NCBI GenBank assembly: GCA_963575745.1
Contig: CAUYUJ010021170.1
Span: forward strand, 417,801-481,800
Direction of reading: 5' to 3'
DNA from: Prorocentrum cordatum
Taxonomy: Eukaryota; Sar; Dinophyceae; Prorocentrales; Prorocentraceae
Length of the DNA stretch: 64,000 bases
Shown here: positions 9,967 through 22,140 of the stretch, piece after piece
How positions within the stretch are numbered: the first letter of the stretch is position 1
Layout: each line of letters begins with the position of its first letter
Position numbers and translations under genes: made by a program
The notes under the pieces: model-generated
What the model saw: the letters and a program-made list of their open reading frames with translations, nothing else
Databases searched by the model: none
What the model was told of the DNA's origin: nothing

Positions 9967-10591
9967 CTAACGACGGACAGATCCTCTGAGCGGCCCAATT
10001 CGCAGCCCCAAGATAGATCTGCGCATCGCCCTGCTCCAGATCTTCTCATCGCCTATCCTCTCACGCCAATGCTGCAATGCTCTCCCCCTCTGCCAGCTGT
10101 AGATAGATGGGTTCACCCTCTTTTCCGATATCTTTGGGGGCGACGCGCGGCGAAGAATGGTCACATCCCCGATAATCTCTGAACGCAAACGGGCTAGGCA
10201 TACTCCAACCCAGTCTCCACAACGCAAGCCACGCGGCGGCCACTGGGCCTCTCGCGTCCTGCCACGCCGGCCGCGCATTGGACGATCTCTCCGCGACCGA
10301 CTTCCATGCGCAATACATGTCGCTGGGACAAGCTTGTCCCAGACGAAACTGGCATCTCGCTGGATCAACACCGTGCTACAATCAACTACGGGGCCGAAGC
10401 GATCATCACTTTGTGAAGCAAGGTAGAGCGTGAGCGAGGCATTGCGGGGTGCACCAATCATGTGCCACCCGCGAAGGTACGCAACCGCATGAGCACACTG
10501 CTCGTAGTGCCGCGCACTCCCGCTCCGCGCCCTGACGCAGGCAGCAGCGCCGCGCGCCACTGCGCTCCTACTTTCCCGTGCATCTGACCCC
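9967..10591 (-). pseudogene. LINE-B connector between RT and RNase H
   Basis: Open minus frame (starting at 10,827 and overlapping the RT frame) whose translation continues the polyprotein after the RT thumb. No separate catalytic motif is recognised. It is included because of its position and matching orientation. Confidence 0.45.
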
Positions 10592-11581
10592 TCAGCATCC
10601 AAACTTCCCGCGCGCGGCCCATGAGGGCCTTCGCCCCCTCCTTCCCCCGGAGCCGCAGAAACTTGGTACAGTGAAGGGCATGCCCGAGACTCCGCATGTG
10701 ACGTTTGGCCCGCAGACGCATGAATTTGACCCCCGACTGGAACCCATTGGCCGCCCGGACCGCGGCGGCGCATGTCCAGATTTGCTTCGTTGGGGTATCG
10801 TGCCCAGGCCTCGTAAGCCACCGGCACAGTTCCTCACGCATGCGTGCAATGCATCGGAGCTCCTCACATCTTTCCCTTCCCATTGTAACGTAATGTCATC
10901 CATCAAGACACGGGGCCTCGCGTCCATGTAACGCGCGCGCATGTGATCAATCTCCCTATACATGACCACCCTGAGTACACTAGTAGCGCGCGTGCACCCA
11001 GCCAATGTGCCCTGATGCGACGTGAAAGTGACGCCCATGTTCGGATATGCTCGCACCGTTCGTGGAATCTCGCATGTCTGCAGGATCATCCACATGAGCC
11101 TGTCGGGGTACCCGAGCGCGCGCGCCTCGCACATAATAACATTCCACAAGACAGTGTAGTAGCACATGTACATGTCCACAAGCACCGTTGTGATGTGCTG
11201 CTTGCGTGCATGCGCAGCCTCAGCCTCGAAATTGATTTTGGACGCGCAGTCGCTGGGGGCCCCTCCTGAACCCCATCCAGAAAAAGCAGGATGAGGATGA
11301 GCATTCTCCCACTGCGCGCTGTGGGGCAGTCTCGATCGGCCCCGTATCCTCGACAACGCGTTGAAAAGAGCACTAAGGCGCGCGCCGCCATTCGCTTTGG
11401 GCAGCAAGCACATCTCCGTGAAAAGCTGCGACTGTGGCCGCATGGGCCATCTCTCGCAAGCGTTGAACAGCTCCGCCACCCCCTCCGATCCAGCATCTGA
11501 TCTGAACCAGAAGTGTCGCGGCAGCACGCGCGCCTGACCACGTCCTGTGCGCCGCGCAAAAGAAAGCACCACTCTGATCAC
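10592..11581 (-). pseudogene. LINE-B reverse transcriptase domain
   Basis: A 329-codon uninterrupted frame with the RT core. Motif A is VLVDMYMCYY (Asp codon near 11,175), motif B is QGTLAGCTRATSVLRV, and motif C is LMDDITLQW (Asp-Asp at about 10,895-10,900). The MDD form replaces the common YADD, as in the class of dinoflagellate LINEs with xDD. The N-terminal fingers include LLPKANGGARL. RT residues look intact here, although flanking domains are out of frame. Confidence 0.8.
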
Positions 11582-11642
11582 GTCGGCTCCACGCAGCGGC
11601 GGGAGCTGCTGTCGCCCTGCCGCGTCGCCAGGCAGAGGGAGC

Positions 11643-12485
11643 TCACCCGCTCAGCTTAGCTGCCATGCCCGCTCTCATTTTCCATCTCGCTGCCGGCAAG
11701 CTCTGGAAGAGACGAAGACTCAAAGACATCCATGGAATCCATGGCAGCCTGGGCTCCGCGGGCGCGCGCGAACCGACGCGCGGCCCGCCCCCCTCTCGAA
11801 TCGCTTCCTCTATCCACTGTGCCCGCGCATCGTGCTTCTTCTTGGCGGACGGACCCGCGGCCAGACGCGCTTTGGCAATCGTCGCCTCAACGTGCACCTC
11901 GAGCTGGGTATTCCCCAACCATCCGACCCAACCTTCCTTGAACAAGCTGCCTGCGTCACCATCGAGCATCTCGCGCATCCTCTCGGCCTTCGCCTCTCCG
12001 GGGCTAAATCGGTTCAACTCGTTCATCAGCCTGGCCGCCCCTTGCAAGCTGCTGGGCCCGGCCTTCCCGCTGCCGTGCATGGGGCAGATCATGTCTCCAA
12101 CTCTTGCGCCGCGCTCGGCCCCGCCCCATCGGGCCAGTCTATCACGGGGCGCCGCTGGTGCGTAGTCTTGCAAACTCAGTATGACGGGCCGACCACAGGC
12201 CTCCTCCCTGAACTCACCATAACCAGTGTTCCCGACAGATGGCCCATCGCGGCCGAGACAAGAGCCAGCCAGTGCTTGCGTAATCCTGCGGGGGGGGGGG
12301 GGGGGGGGGGGCAGAATTTGGCCCCTCCGCAGCATTTCGCATCGCGCCGCAATCGGCATTGAGAGGAACTGCGCCACCTGCAGCCTTGGATCCTGAAAGA
12401 GCAGACTCGGGCCCAGCGGCGTCGCAGGCCGCCTGCCCCATCCCCAATGCCTCTGGCGCATCGCCTGCGGCGGCCGGCGCGCCAC
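11643..12485 (-). pseudogene. LINE-B linker between endonuclease and RT
   Basis: An open minus frame of 280 codons, hydrophilic, with no catalytic motif. It is interrupted in composition by a Pro-run (residues from the poly-G tract at 12,290-12,311 on plus). By position it is the region between endonuclease and RT. No independent gene is proposed. Confidence 0.45.
12290..12311. repeat. Poly-G tract of 22 bases
   Basis: Uninterrupted G on plus (C on minus) within LINE-B. It may form a G-quadruplex and its length is prone to sequencing or assembly error, so frame across it is uncertain. Confidence 0.9.
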
Positions 12486-13067
12486 TGTGGGGCGCCGAAC
12501 TTGAGGTAGCTATAGTAGAAGACATTCCAGTCATCATATCAGACAACATAGAGAGATCGGCTCCGCTTCCTCTGCCCCCGGCAGCGCGCCCGGAGCGGCC
12601 TGCCTCATTCTTCTCTGGGGCGCCGTGCACGAAGAGAACGCCATAAGAGAACCATCAGGGGGATCGCGGGCCCGCCCTGGCCCCGCCCTCTCTGGCGATG
12701 CGCCTGAGGCGGCCTGCGCGGTGCCCACAGATGCCGAACTCGTAGCCCCAACCGTAATGAGACTCCCACCAGAGCCGGCTGGTCCTGAACTCCACCCTCA
12801 GATCGGCCAGCAACTTGGAGATTAAAGCGTCCACCCTCCGAGTGTGCCTCGCCCACCTCTCGGCGATCTTCCATGCGTACTTGGTCTCGTCGGTGGCATG
12901 GGCCTTCACCTCGCTGCACTTTCCTCTGCCATGCACTGGCTGCAACACTTCTGCGGCAGGTGAGGTAGGACATTGTCGCCAACAATATCACGTCTGCCCG
13001 CCAATTCAACTTCCAACGCATTTAGCACTTCGAGCCACGTCTCAGCCAGGTCTTCCTGCGACCTCAA

Positions 13068-13906
13068 TTAGCCAAGCTTGAGCGAGACCGATCCCCGAAA
13101 CCACGGGAATCTGGCGAAGCCTGGCCTGACCACGGCAGGAAGACCCTCGGCCTCTTTCGTCTGGCGCAAGAGCAGAGGGTTCGCCTTTGCATCCACAGCC
13201 ACGCTGAGGGGCAAGCGTGGCGTTGTCTGCGCCTCCTCGACCACAAACGGCTTCCGAACACGACCAACCAATTTCTCGTCGATCCGGAAATAATCTATGA
13301 CCGATCCAGGTAGCGGCTGGCGGCACGTCGATTCCACGCTAGTGATAGACAGCCCCCCAATCGATAAACACCAGTCTTGACACGTAAGGCCAGAACTCGA
13401 CAAAGTAAAATCACCGCCAACAATCCAAAATCTCCCGCTCGACCTCATCAGATTCACATGACGGGCCAATGCTCGGAGGACTTCGATATTCCTAACAGCC
13501 AGACTCTCACTCACATGCACGCAGACGGGGTAGATGATCCGGCCCATTGGGGGGCGCCCCAATGCACTTGGGCCGCAAGGGGCCCGCGTGGAATAAATAC
13601 TCCCGACTTCGTGCTGGGCGCGGCCGCAGTAGTCACCAACTTAGGTACCAACACCGCCACCACATCCGATGCACTGTCTGCAGCCGTGTCCCGGGCATCG
13701 GACCAGACCCCCTGCCGACCAAGATGCTGCACAGTATCCTGAAAATCTGCCAACGTACCAGCCAACAATCGGTGTTCCTGCATGCGTAACACCATCGCCC
13801 TGCAATGGGGGGGAATCTCCTGAGCTGCTGATCTGGGGTAAAGTTGAGTGTCTGAGTCGTAGCCTCCGCGATTGATATAGAAAATAGCAAATACCCACAA
13901 CACCAT
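13068..13906 (-). pseudogene. LINE-B endonuclease (AP/EEP type), frameshifted
   Basis: Two overlapping minus frames make up the domain. The first (13,906-13,511) has MQEHRLL, the QE-type metal-binding motif, and ends in the VFIPRGPL region. The second (13,562-13,068) has WIVGGDF, the GDF motif of exonuclease-endonuclease-phosphatase enzymes, and VIDYF, the DY motif. The final SDH-type motif is not clear. In an active LINE this domain nicks target DNA to start reverse transcription. Confidence 0.65.
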
Positions 13907-13910
13907 GCTC

Positions 13911-14827
13911 TCACGGCGTGTGGGCCCGCTTCGGCAAGCTCTGGATGCCTTCGCTGAGCCTCTTGACCGTGTCCCGCAAGTCGTCCCCGTCCTCGGGTAC
14001 GGCCAACCGCAACGACTTCAACCACTTACGCAAAGTATCTGCATCCTCCGTACAATTTGGCAGCTCGTCCATAAACTGCACAGGGGTAGAAGGAGCAACG
14101 GCAGGAGCAGGGACGTCAACATCATCTGGAACATGCACAGGCTCTGGCTGCTGTCCATATGTCCTGATGTTTCCCCGCATCCATGATGGCTGGCATGGCA
14201 GACTTGAGGAGTGCAGAAAACGTTGCGGCCTCCTGTTTTCCCCGTCCTCTTGCCCTGAAGAGCTGACCCAGCTTTCCGACAGAAGCTCCGAAATTCTCGA
14301 TCGTGAAAGGGAGCGCCCTTTCGGCGGATGCTTGGGCTGGGCGCCCAGCATCTTCTTGAGCTCAGCCTCCTTTGCCGCCGCGATATGTTCGAGCACCTCG
14401 GTGTGTGCTCGCTCGGCTTCTTCCAGCACGCTCTTTGACTCCTCGGCGGCGGCCTTCGTCGCCTCCAATGCCTTTTCGAGCCTGTCCCGCTTGATCGTGA
14501 GAGGATTCTCCTGGTTGACCACGTCGTGGGCCGTCCACTCGAAGGGCTGCGCTTCACGCAGCTTTGCCTTGCAGCTGTCGCGGTGCCGCTCGAGATGCAT
14601 CTGCTGCTGCAGGACGAACTCCGAGGTCGGCTCTCGTAGCAGAGCTTTGAGCATCGCTTCGGCCTCCGCCAATTCAGCCTTCCATTTGTCATTGTCGACT
14701 GCGGCCGCGATGGTCGACCTGTGATGGTTGCGTAGGTCGGCAAGCTGCTTCTCCGGGGCCCTCTCGCGCATCGTCTTCCTGCTGTCCGCGCCCTTGCATT
14801 GCCTTTGGCCTTGCCACCTGCCGCCAT
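13911..14827 (-). pseudogene. LINE-B ORF1, coiled-coil protein
   Basis: Probable start is the ATG at 14,827, which opens with MAAGGKAKGNARAR, a basic stretch. A frameshift near 14,770 is then needed to enter the long frame that runs to 13,911. That frame holds a charged coiled coil of about 110 residues (Lys/Glu/Ala heptads, e.g. EEAERAHTEVLEHIAAAKEA) and an acidic C-terminal part (ELPNCTEDADTLRKWL). Nucleic-acid-binding ORF1 proteins of LINEs often have such coils. Function is inferred from position. Confidence 0.6.
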
Positions 14828-15157
14828 GGACCAAGAAGGAGCCTTGGGCGGCTTGATGGAGAAAAATACCACGCTCTCGCACAGATTGGCTGCCGCAGGG
14901 TTCCACACCGTTCACCCGCCTTGTTGGTGCACCAGCGGCATGACCACGGCTTGGCCCACGCCAGCCGACCCTGCTGGTGCCGACCCGAGAAGACTGGGAA
15001 ATCGCAGATGGCCCTCCGAGCGGGAGAGCAGCGCAGAGGAATGGGCCGCCAGTGAGCCCCTCAAGTGCTGGCTGAAAAAAATGATTTTCGAGCGAAAGCG
15101 CCCTGGCACTGGCCGCGGACTCGCGGTATCCGTGTATTCTGCTGGGGAACCCACAGC

Positions 15158-15178
15158 TTTGAGCCAAAATGGCTACGG
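15158..15178 (-). other. Relict dinoflagellate spliced-leader exon at the 5' end of LINE-B
   Basis: On the minus strand this begins TCCGTAGCC, continues ATTTTGGCTCAA, and is followed by AG. The dinoflagellate spliced leader is 22 nt (D, then CCGTAGCC..., ending CAAG), so 21 consecutive bases match before one extra A. No SL-RNA donor GT or Sm site follows, so this is the copied exon, not an SL-RNA gene. It fits reverse transcription of a trans-spliced transcript. Confidence 0.85.
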
Positions 15179-15180
15179 AA

Positions 15181-15236
15181 GAAGGAGCAGAGGAGGAGGA
15201 AAAGAGGACAAGGAGGAGGAGAAGGAGGAGGAATAG
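15181..15236. repeat. (GGA)n microsatellite beside the LINE-B 5' end
   Basis: Imperfect GGA triplets with GCA, AAA and AAG interruptions, starting right next to the spliced-leader match. Confidence 0.85.
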
Positions 15237-16410
15237 GAAGAGGCGGTACTACCGGTGTTTGAACTTGAATGTGTGTGTGCATCCCATGTGGTCCGCACGG
15301 CCACTTACACGATCAAGCCACATACAACAATAATCAAGAGAGAGGACATCTGAGTCCTGAGTCCTGAGCCCACCTCCTCACACATCCGAGCCGCCCCGCC
15401 GCCCAGGCCTGGCCAACTGCCCCCGGGACGTCGATCGGAGGCCCAGGTTCGCTTCCAGAAGTTCCGCGGCGCGCGGTGTGCCCTCTAGTTATGTCGGGCG
15501 GTGCCGCGGGTCTGCGGCAGATCCTCTGAGGCCCGACTCGTGACAGTAGCTCCTCCCCCTGCCCACCACCCCCCATTCCCCCGTTCCCACAGAAGGCGGA
15601 GCCGAGCCAGCCGAGCGCAGCCAAGGAGAGCGTGGCAACAACGAACGGCAAGAGGGACAGCTAAACGGAGAGGGGGCCAGGCGAAGCACGCTCCGCAGAA
15701 CACGCGAAGCAAGGAAGGGCAAGGCCCCAAGCCTGCGGCCAGACAGCGATCCAACAGCTGAGAGAACACGTTACCCCTACAGGGCTTTCCTCTTGAGAGC
15801 GAAGAAGGCGTGCTCCCCCTCTATTTGCACTCCCTTCCAATGCACATGTGCATCCCCTTCCCACTCCTACTTCCTCATGCACTCGTGCATCTGCTTCTGT
15901 CCGCCCTTCCGCACCTTATATATGCCCTTCCCCATACTGGCATCTGCGGTCTGTGAGGCCCTCCAATTAATCCCGAGGCAGCGTCCAGCAAGTTGGCTGC
16001 CGCGCCAGGTGCGTGGGAGAAGGCCCCGTCGCAAATCACCGCCTGGCGTCGGCACCCCCATCATTGCTGCCATCCGTGGGCTGTATCCGTCGATCGGAAG
16101 AAGTGGGTAGAAGCATGAAGTAGGAAGGCGGTGAAAGCAGATTAGGCTCTCGCCCGCCCCCTGAAGGGGAAAGAAGAGTGGAAACCACTCGATCATTAAA
16201 GTAAGAAGGCGCCTAGAAAGTAGATTAGGATCTGGGCATCCAGAAATAGCAACTTTCAACGACCGACGGGTATACTCAATCGGCCTCATATGGCCGTATC
16301 TGTTGCGACTGGAGGCGCGGGACAATTACACGACGTGGCAGGAGGAGGCGAGACGGTCGGCCTGGCCTGGTGACCTATCAGCCGAGCCCTGGGATAAGCA
16401 CACACTTCGA
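15237..16410. other. Unassigned sequence
   Basis: No gene or element recognised. It includes two short TAGATTAGG direct motifs near 16,140 and 16,225 within a diverged repeat (AAGTAGGAAGGCG and AAGTAAGAAGGCG). Confidence 0.45.
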
Positions 16411-17104
16411 TTCACAACCAGACCCTGAGCAAACTGTTTCTGTGTGTGTGTGCCACGGCAGTGAAAGAAACGGAAAGGGCCGATGCCGCCGCTGCTCCTT
16501 CCGAGAGGAATCCAGCCAGCGACGACGAGGGCCCCCCCGGGGGGCCCCGAAAAAGGCGACCGGCGTCCGACGGCGGAGCCGCACCAGTTCTGCTTCCGAC
16601 GGCTTCCGCCGAGGCAGAGAAGCCGATCTCTCCCCGAGGCCCGCGTGGGGGGAGCGGGTCCCGAGGGAAGGGTCCTGGACCCCTGGGGGCCTTGCCCCCC
16701 GCACGAGGGCATCCTCGCCCTGGGTCGTCTCTGGGCGGTCCCGGGGCCCGTGGAGGGCAGCGAGGGCCTGCGCGCGGCGCAGGACCTCGGGACCCGTTGC
16801 CCTCGGGACCCGCCGGGGCCCCGTGGCGGCGAAAGCGCGAGGCCCCGTGCTGGAGCGCCCGCCGCCGCACGCCGGGCTCGGCACGCCCGTCCCCGCCGCA
16901 GGCGGAGGCCCTCCTCGGATCGCCGCGGCGGTTGCCGAGGCCACGGGGGGGCTCGGAGTGGATGCTCCAGTGGATGCATCTGGCCCAGCCCAGCTTCTGA
17001 GCTGGGTCCGGCCAGGCAGAACCCACCTTGGCATCCACTTGTGCCCCCCTTTCCTCAGGTCGGGCATGTCCTCCTACAGGCTGATCTTGGACGAAGAATA
17101 ACAA
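16411..17104. other. Very GC-rich block, open on both strands, coding status unknown
   Basis: Four frames stay open for 180 to 290 codons at once because of extreme GC. Translations are Pro/Gly/Arg/Ala-rich with no motif. I do not call a gene. Confidence 0.4.
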
Positions 17105-18242
17105 ACAGTCGAAACAGAGTCAAACATATAGTCGAAACGTCGTCCCCAGACATGTGTTTTACCCTTTTAGAATATTACTCCTCCTGCAGAGGGACATGCC
17201 CGACTCAACCCTCTCCTCTTAGCAACCCCAGCGGCGATCCAAGTCCTCTTGCACATACGCGCCACGCTCGGGCCCTCGCTGGGCACCCCCTGGCACCTTG
17301 GCCGATCGACGGCTGCACCCTCATGCTGGTGCGCCGGCTGTGCTCACGAGCAGCCCTGGCACAGTGAGCGTTTTCTTATTCGGCGTTTCGACCTTGGGCG
17401 GAAAGGGGGGGGAGGGTCTGGCTCCCGACCTCTCCTCAATGCGACTGTTTACAGCAGCGCCAGCTCGGAACAAGCGCCCAAAACAGCCAAGATCGACTCC
17501 ATGGGGGTGGGGGCGAAGGCCTGCGCCGACCGAAACAATGAATAAGACAACTATAACAGACAGGAGGAAGAGCGGCCGCCGCAGTCGCCAGGGAGGATGA
17601 CGGCTCTCACCTGGTTTCTCGACATATAGACAAGCGCGCTCCACTCCTCGCAAAGTAGCTCGTCCCGCAAATGGCCTGGGTCCGACGCGGGGTATTTACA
17701 ATCCATTTTAACGAGGTGAACATGTGTTTTTGCTTCGGACATTTGCGAGTAATCACTTTGCGAGTAGTGGAACGCGCTCGGTGAACACAGATCGGATACA
17801 CCACAGGAGTACCCTTCGGGTGGCAAGGATTTTCTTCGGGGGGATGACGTTCAGTCGTCCATCGGGGCCAGATCGGATTCGTGATCCATGCGTCCCACGG
17901 CCTCGACATCTATCTCTACCAGTCGCCCTGTCGATCGGTGTCACTATGTATCCACCGACTCCAGTACAAAGTACCGATCAATCCCTCTATCTTCCAATCG
18001 CACTGCCAATCTCAATTCTTCAAGCAGCGCCTGCACTTAGGAGTAATACTTCTGGTCTAGAGAAGACTCGGCATGTGTGTGTCGGCTGGCGGCTTCGTGC
18101 TGGCCTCTTCGCCCCGTGTCCGCCTCGTCGCCGCCCGTCGTCTATGCTTGTCTGCCGTCGCCGCCCCGTCGCCGCCTCGTCGCCGCACAACACATCCATT
18201 GCACTACACAAATTGCGCAAAACAGATACTCCTTTTAGATTA
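17105..18242. other. Unassigned sequence
   Basis: Moderate GC with short ORFs only; no domain recognised. Confidence 0.45.
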
Positions 18243-19375
18243 TCCTGGCGAAAGACCCAACCGTAAGCAATTGTTCGTAACGCGTTGTGGGTGCCGCTTT
18301 CGGTGGGGCCCCATATGGGGCCACGAAACGCTGCCTTGGGTGGGGGAACCGCATGCGAACTGCGCCACTGGGGCGGGCCTTCGGTGGAGCTCCCTATGGG
18401 GCCACGAAGCGCTGCCCTGGGCGGGGGAACCGCATGCGAACTGCGCCACTGGGGCCTCCGGTGGAGCTCCCCATGGGGCCACGAAGCGCTGCCCTGGGTG
18501 GGGGAACCGCATGCGAGCTGCGCCACGGGGGCCTTCGGTGGAGCTTCCCATGGGGCCACGAAGCGCTGCCCTGGGTGGGGGAACCGCACGCGCACTGCGC
18601 CACTGGGGCCTCCGGTGGAGCCCCCATGGGGCCACGAAGCGCTGCACAGGGCGGGGGGAACCGCATGCGAGAGCAGCCACTGGGGCCTTCGGTGGAGCCC
18701 CCAGTATGGGGCCACGAAACGCTGCCCTGGGTGGGGGAACCGCATGCGAACTGCGCCACTGGGGCCTTCGGTGGAGCCCACAGTATGGGGCCACGGAACG
18801 CTGCCCTGGGTGGGGGAACCGCATGCGAACTGCGCCACTGGGGCCTTCGGTGGAGCTCCCTATGGGGCCACGAAGGGGGCGCAGCCACTGGGGCCTTCGG
18901 TGGAGCTCCCTTTGGGGCCACGAAGCGCTGCCCTGGGTGGGGGAACCGCATGCGAACGCCCCCAGTGGGGCCTTCGGTGGAGCTCCCCAGGGGGCCACGA
19001 AACGCTGCCCTGGGTGGGGGAACCGCGTGCGAACACCCCCAATGGGGCCTTCGGTGGAGCCCCCTATGGGGCCACGAAGCGCTGCCCTCGGTGGGGGATG
19101 CGCATGCGAACACCCCCACTAAGGCCTTCGGTGGAACTCCCCATGGGGCCACGAACCGCTGCCCTGGGTGGGGGAACCGCATGTGAACACCCCCACTGGG
19201 GCCTTCGGTGGATCTCCCTATGGTGCTACGAAGCGTGTGAGAGGTGTGCCGAGAGCAGGGGCAAGGAGGGGGAGGAGGGAGGAGGGAGAGGGAGAAGCGG
19301 GAGGAAGGAACGCGGGGCGCTGTCTTTTCAAAACGATGATCCAACACCACAGGATGGTTGGGAAAAATATTAGGA
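18243..19375 (+). repeat. Array A of the CCTTCGGTGGAGCTCC family, with left flank and conserved tail
   Basis: About 13 units of about 77 bp between 18,293 and 19,232. Each has CCTTCGGTGGAGCTCC, TATGGGGCCACGAAGCGC, CCTGGGTGGGGGAACC and the palindrome GCATGC. The left flank (18,243-18,303) matches that of array E. The tail (19,232-19,375) is GGA-rich, then GCGGGGCGCTGT, TTTTCAAAACGA and CCAACACCACAGGATGGTTG. ORFs of 250 to 450 codons on both strands are artefacts. Confidence 0.9.
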
Positions 19376-19529
19376 TCCCCGCCCCTTGGAATTAACGACT
19401 CCCTTTTCCGTACTGCACCGTGCAGATGATTCTGACCCATCGTCCATCCGAAATATGGACCCGCACAGTCCAAGGCCGGCTGGCATCCTCTTTTTATTAT
19501 GCAAAATATACCGTATGCACGCGCACTCG

Positions 19530-20960
19530 ACCATAACCAATCATGAGTGTGCAAGAAACCGTTGCAACAAATGGGGCGACGTGCACAGGCGCGCGTTGGC
19601 GCGCGCGCGTGCCGAATTTCTTCCAAAACCTTTGGTACCGTAAGGATTGCAACATCGAATGTCCCGAAACGCATGGAAACATATGGTTCGCAACAGGAAT
19701 GTGCAACACAAGTTGCGCTCAGATTTTTGCGCATTCCGAAAAAATGGTTTTTCACCATTTTCATAACTTCCTACCAAACCATTGCGGGCGATTCGCGTGC
19801 GCATGTCGCAATCGCTCGAGCACCTTTGCGCGCGTGCTGTCGCAAGAGCCCCTGGCAACGAAGTGGACGAAATGCACGGGCGCGCGCCGTCGCCAGCGTA
19901 TGAAACCTTAGGATTCGGGGGGGGGGTCAAAATCGAATGCCCCGAAAACGTGAAAACAACAAGGGCAACGCATGGTTTTGCAACATCTGCTTTCTAGCAT
20001 GCTTGCGCTCACGTTCCTGCGAAGTGATTGAACAACGTGTGGTTACTTTTTTCGTTAACAAGAAAACATGTTCATTACAATCGGCCAAACGGGCCCCTCG
20101 CGCCGCACGTCGAAATCATTCGAATGCCATTGCGCGCGTGCTGGGGTGGGGGCGCGGTCAGTGTCAACTAATGCCATGCGGGCTGCTCTCGTGCGTCGGC
20201 CGCGCGCGCACGTGCCCCCCCCAGCAAACAAAAAAACTGCACAACCGACGCGAGGGCGCCGTCATCGCCGTCGGCGAGACCAGCATCAGACTAGCACTGG
20301 AGTGCCCGCTGGGAAATGCCTGGCGGTCAGCGCCACCGCGGCCGCGTCGGTCGCGCCAAACTAAATGACCGCTGCGCGCGCGAGAAAGCGCGGGCTAGCG
20401 TGGCCGCAAAGATGCACCAGCCAAGGGGTTTCAAAAACGAGCGCCCCGACAACTTATAAAACACAGGGTTTTGCAACAGCAGTTTTCGAACATGCCTGCG
20501 CGCTTGCGAACTCTTACGAAGATTCATGAGTTTCCACCCTTGCCATCACACTCCGCAGAGCGGGCCTTTCGCGCAACATGTCGAACTCATCTGAACGCCC
20601 TTGCGCGCGCGCCGGGAGGGGACACGATCCGTGAAAAACAATACCACGCGGGCCAGTCGCGCGCGTCGGCCGCGAGCGCAAGCCGAACTCCTTCCAAAAC
20701 TTTCATCGCCGACACGAAGACATCGCCATCGGCATCGGTGGGCGTGGTCAACATCGGCGCCGTAATTGGCATTGCCGTCGTCGTCGTCATGATCGTCATC
20801 AACACCGCTACTCTGGATATCGTGTCTACTACTGTCGGCGTCGCCATGATACCATGCCCGCCCAAGCCGCCGACTCACACTGAAGTGCCCGCTGGCAAGT
20901 GCCCATCGGTCAATGCCACCGCGGCCGCGTTGGTAGCGCCAAACTGGCCAGCCGCTGCGC
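19530..20960. repeat. Diverged interspersed repeat of several hundred bp
   Basis: A block with GCACGTCGAAATCATTCGAA-like sequence and TTGCGCGCGTGCT recurs near 19,800, 20,100 and 20,570. A second block (ATCGAATGTCCCGAAAACG type) occurs near 19,655 and 19,930. CGCGCG alternations are frequent. Copies are too diverged to set a clear unit. Confidence 0.5.
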
Positions 20961-21464
20961 GCGCGAGCATGCGCGGGCTAGCGCAACCGCAGAGACGCAC
21001 CAGCCGACGCCAAGCACTCATCGCAATCGCCGTCGCATGGCTTCTGCAAACCAAGATGCGGATGGGTGGGGGGGATGATTGCGCGAGCAGTGGAGCTGAC
21101 AACTCACTGCGAACATTGGCGAATTGCACTCCGTCGGGTGCACCACATCTACTGGAAACACATATACTGTACAATCGAGGTCGCACAACACATACATTGC
21201 ACGACACATATGTTGCCAAAAAGAAGCTGCACAACATAGATTAGCCAGACATAGGTCACACCGAATAGGTGGCACCAAACATGTATTTCAGATTGCACCA
21301 CATACAGCTAACATATCGATTCAAATACATAATGTCGAGCGGCCTACCGATATCACAACAAATATTTCTGCCGAGTCTAGCGTCACATATTCCCCAAGCC
21401 GTGCTTGCACTTAGGGATTCTGGCGTAGCCGACCAAAAAGAAATTGAACGGGACCGCCGAGATT
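20961..21464. other. Unassigned, partly AT-richer
   Basis: 21,160-21,400 holds short repeated words (ACACATACATTGCAC, CACCACATAC) related to words near 21,800 and 22,040. No gene seen. Confidence 0.45.
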
Positions 21465-21770
21465 TCGCCTGGTGACCCATTGGTGGCTGGTGTTGGGCAC
21501 ATCGTAAGCGCTCCGTGCGCTGGGTGGTCTGCTGGGGTTTAGCCGCGGGCGAGTCGTGGGCCGCGTGCGATGGGTGGGTCCACCAGGGTGTCGCCTGGTG
21601 CCCGGTTGGTGGCCGGTCGTGGGCGCAGCGCGCTGTGGGTGGACCCTGGGGTTTCGCATGGTGCCTAGTTGGTCGCTGGTCGTGGTCGCTTCGTGTGTGG
21701 CCCGTGCGCTGGGTGGGACTGCCGAGGTTTCGCATGGTGGCCGCCTGCGGGCGCTTTCGTAGGCTCCGCT
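21465..21770. repeat. Tandem repeat of about 80 bp, four units
   Basis: Units carry TTTCGCCTGGTGCCC, GTTGGTGGCTGGTCGTGGG and GTGCGCTGGGTGG. They start near 21,465, 21,535, 21,590 and 21,655 and are diverged. Confidence 0.7.
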
Positions 21771-22140
21771 GTAGATTGCATCGCTCAGCTTGCAGCGCAT
21801 AGCTGTCACCATAGAGCTTGCCTCACACATCACGTATATCCCAGCACACGGGCTGCGTCAGCCCGAAGAAGAATCACGCACGATAAGGATGCAAGGGCCT
21901 TGGAAGGCCATGTTGACAATTTGCGAGCGGGGCGCGGCCAGCGAAAGCGGGCAAGGATGGGCCGAAGGGGAAGGAAGCAGGGGTAACCTTGGAAGGTTGC
22001 TCATCCTTGCTATGTGGGTCGACTGTACTTGCACCACATAGCTCTCACCTACATACATTACGCATCCAGTGTGCAATAACCCACTGCGGGGCCCACGGTG
22101 GCAACCATTATCTACAGTCGGGAACTCCAGCTTAGCATCT
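21771..22140. other. Unassigned sequence
   Basis: No gene recognised. Confidence 0.45.

Larger units (their letters stand above)
8785..15178 (-). mobile_element. LINE-B: near full-length degenerate non-LTR retrotransposon headed by a spliced-leader match
   Basis: Reading down the minus strand from 15,178: spliced-leader match, leader of about 330 bp, ORF1 with a coiled coil (to 13,911), endonuclease (13,906-13,068), linker (12,485-11,643), reverse transcriptase (11,581-10,592), connector (to about 9,970), and RNase H with C-terminal part (9,563-8,785). Domain order agrees with a LINE polyprotein with C-terminal RNase H. Domains lie in different frames, so several frameshifts have accumulated and the copy is dead. 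No target-site duplication or poly(A) tail was made out. Confidence 0.8.

Noticed and set aside
15150-15185. Spliced-leader RNA gene
   Set aside because: The exon match is not followed by a GT donor or an SL-RNA stem and Sm-like site, and the repeat context of SL genes is absent.
18394-19764. 456-codon minus frame and plus frames of 299-362 codons
   Set aside because: They consist of the 77-bp repeat read in rotating frames. No start or splice context supports a protein.
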